A stretch of DNA of 5,657 nucleotides from an uncultured Oscillospiraceae bacterium (GTDB lineage Bacteria; Bacillota; Clostridia; Oscillospirales; Oscillospiraceae), in contig CANQZF010000121.1 in NCBI GenBank assembly GCA_947628265.1, forward strand, positions 1 to 5,657, given 5' to 3'. Positions 3,865 through 5,657 of the stretch are shown here, one piece after another. Both the position numbers and the translations under genes were made by a program. The notes beneath the pieces were generated by a model. That model searched no databases. It had not been told where the DNA came from and saw nothing but the letters and a program-made list of their open reading frames with translations. Each line of letters starts with the position of its first letter. Position 1 is the first letter of the stretch.

Positions 3865-5657
3865 ATGGCGGAGCTTTTGGCCCCGGCGGGGAGCGCCGAG
3901 GGGGTCAGTGCGGCTGTGCAGAGCGGCGCGGACGCGGTGTACCTCAGCTTTTCCGCCGGGGAGACCCGGGGGAAATACGACCTCACCGAGGACGAACTTG
4001 GCAGGGCCTGCCAGTTCTGCCGGGCCCGGGGGGTCAAGCTCTATGTCTGTCTCGACGTCCGCCCCACCGACGCCCGGATCCCCTCGGCTCTCGAGAACGC
4101 CAGGCGCGCCCTGCGCATGGGGGCCGACGCCCTCATCGTCAGCGACCTGGGGCTCATCTGGGCCCTGAGACAGGCCCTCCCCTCCATGCCCATCCACGCC
4201 GGGGAGGGCCTGGGCATCCACGACGAGGACGGCCTTCGGCTCTGCCGCGCCATGGGCGTCACCCGCGTGGCGCTGCCGCAGGAGCTCAGCTTTGAGGAGA
4301 TCCAAAAGCTGGCCGCCGATCCCGGCGTGGAGCTGGAGGTCCCGGTCCACGGGCCGCTGTGCGCCGCCTGTGCCGGAAAGTGCCTGATCCCCACCCTCCG
4401 GGAGCTGGAGGGCCCCTGCCCCGGGGCGTGTCTCCAGGAGTTCGGCATCGGGGCCAAAAACCGCTCGCCGGTGGGTCTGCGGGATAGGTGCCTTGTGGAC
4501 GAGCTCCATAAGCTCACGGACCTTTCCGGCGTCGCCGCCCTGCGCATCGACGGGCGGGAGCGGCGGCCCGAGTATACGGCGGCGGTCACCGGGGTCTACT
4601 CCCGGGCCCTGGGCACGGGGCGGCGGCCCTCGGGTGAGGACCGGGCCCTTTTGGAAAACGCCTTCCCCGCCGGGGGCTTCACCCCCGGCTTCTTCTCCGG
4701 CGGCGAGATGGCCGCCATGCTGGGGACCCGGGGGACGGAGAGCGCGGAGGACACGCCCTTCTACTCCGCCGTCCGGAAAAATTATTTAAACCACGAGTTT
4801 CAGCGGGTGGACGTCACCTTTGAGGTGGAGCTGAAGCTGGAGTCCCCGGCGCGCCTGACGGCCACCGACGACCGGGGCAACACAGCGACGGGCTTCGGCG
4901 GCTCCCCGGAGCTGGCCTTCCACACCCCCACCACCCCGGCCATGCTCCGAACGGAGCTATTCAACACCGGCGGCACGCCCTTTCGCTGCGCCGGGGTCAC
5001 CGCGTACATCGAAAAGGGCGTCTACATCGACCCCAAAAAGCTGGGGCCCGTCCGGGACGCGCTTTTGAAGGAGCTGCTGACAAAGCGCTTTGCCATGGAG
5101 CAGCGGTCCGAGGGCACGGTGCGGGAGCTCCCCGCCGCCCCGGGGCACACCGAGCCCCCCGTCCTCACGGTGTCGGTGCTCCGCTGCTCCCAGCTCTCCC
5201 CAAAGCTCCTGAGTCTCGCCCCGCCGGTGGTGTATCTGCCCCTGGAGGAGGCCGTCAGCGGGGACAAGCGCCTGGACCCCTTTTTGGAGGCCCGGGACAT
5301 CACCGTCTGCCCCGTCCTGCCGCCGGTGCTCTGCTCCTCCGAGCTGGGGAGCGTGGCCGAGCAGCTCTTCAAGGCCCGCCAGATGGGCGTCACCCAGGTG
5401 ATGGTGGGGAATATCGGCCACGTCATCCTGGCCCGGAAGCTGGGCTTCGAGGTCCGGGGCGACACGTATTTAAGCGTCCGCAACTCCAACGCCCTGGCGG
5501 TGCTCATGGGGCTGCGGCTCAAGTCCGCCGCTTTAGACTGGGGGCTCACCTCCGCCCAGGTCCGCGCCATGAAAAAGTACACGGACACGGAGCTTGTGGT
5601 CTACGGGCGGATGCCCCTCATGTATGCCGCCGGGTGCCTCATCAAGGCCCAGGCGGG
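3865..5657 (+). CDS. Large U32-family protein with DUF3656, RlhA-like (C-terminus beyond window)
   Basis: 597 residues are visible and the frame is open at the right edge. The N-terminal U32 barrel starts at once (ELLAPAGSAEGVSAAVQSGADAVYL, 3-27). VEVPVHG-type signature sequence near 158-173 carries C166-x6-C173, and C185-x3-C189 follow; this cysteine pattern fits the [4Fe-4S] cluster of U32 RNA hydroxylases, with C169 extra. LRDRCLVDEL...LRIDGRERRPEY (205-237) is the usual end of the barrel. Residues about 310-420 match the DUF3656 layout of RlhA, which makes 5-hydroxycytidine 2501 in 23S rRNA; TrhP proteins hydroxylate tRNA uridine 34. Older annotation calls this family peptidase or collagenase, but no protease motif is evident. 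Residues about 430-597 resemble the second half of a U32 barrel again (see findings). RNA hydroxylation is inferred; the substrate is unknown. Part of the usual N-terminal barrel motif after YLSFSAG is divergent. Confidence 0.9.
   Translation, partial: MAELLAPAGSAEGVSAAVQSGADAVYLSFSAGETRGKYDLTEDELGRACQFCRARGVKLYVCLDVRPTDARIPSALENARRALRMGADALIVSDLGLIWALRQALPSMPIHAGEGLGIHDEDGLRLCRAMGVTRVALPQELSFEEIQKLAADPGVELEVPVHGPLCAACAGKCLIPTLRELEGPCPGACLQEFGIGAKNRSPVGLRDRCLVDELHKLTDLSGVAALRIDGRERRPEYTAAVTGVYSRALGTGRRPSGEDRALLENAFPAGGFTPGFFSGGEMAAMLGTRGTESAEDTPFYSAVRKNYLNHEFQRVDVTFEVELKLESPARLTATDDRGNTATGFGGSPELAFHTPTTPAMLRTELFNTGGTPFRCAGVTAYIEKGVYIDPKKLGPVRDALLKELLTKRFAMEQRSEGTVRELPAAPGHTEPPVLTVSVLRCSQLSPKLLSLAPPVVYLPLEEAVSGDKRLDPFLEARDITVCPVLPPVLCSSELGSVAEQLFKARQMGVTQVMVGNIGHVILARKLGFEVRGDTYLSVRNSNALAVLMGLRLKSAALDWGLTSAQVRAMKKYTDTELVVYGRMPLMYAAGCLIKAQA

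Noticed and set aside
3535..4589. Minus-strand open frames opposite the U32 gene and its promoter
   Set aside because: They run through the U32 coding region, promoter and terminator, have no ribosome binding site of note and show low-complexity shadow composition.

Overview
The window looks like chromosomal DNA of a GC-rich Gram-positive bacterium, most likely a Clostridia member of the Oscillospiraceae type (Flavonifractor/Oscillibacter-like). This rests on protein character, strong purine-rich Shine-Dalgarno sequences, consensus sigma-A promoters and the recJ-rel pairing. It is an inference, not a database result.

Layout. Positions 1-3106 hold a leftward operon: promoter (3078-3106), recJ (3023-1335, GTG start) and, 45 nt further on, a bifunctional (p)ppGpp synthetase/hydrolase gene, rel (from 1289, running off the left edge). 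Positions 3865-5657 hold a rightward gene for a large U32-family protein (DUF3656 type, RlhA-like), cut by the right edge, with its own extended -10 promoter. The two units are divergent. In many Firmicutes apt lies between recJ and rel; here it does not.

The roughly 760 bp between the two promoters is not empty. It holds a compact, self-contained module with the layout of a type I toxin-antitoxin locus. A perfect TTGACA-17-TATAAT promoter (3223-3251) reads right through a structured leader of about 150 nt into a 34-codon ORF (3408-3512) for a single-span hydrophobic peptide with a basic RDRKKK tail, and on to an intrinsic terminator (3692-3716). A second perfect TTGACA-17-TATAAT promoter (3617-3645) faces the other way. 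It should make an antisense RNA of about 110 nt that ends at a 12-bp hairpin plus U-tract (3501-3538) overlapping the toxin stop codon. A further leftward terminator (3173-3199) shields recJ-rel from read-through. No annotation based on ORF length would find this locus, and it is the most interesting part of the window.

How the parts relate. RecJ (single-strand DNA exonuclease in repair) and Rel (stringent response alarmone metabolism) are co-transcribed housekeeping genes. The U32 protein probably belongs to the Fe-S-dependent RNA hydroxylation group. The small module appears to sit passively in the divergent promoter region, insulated on both sides.
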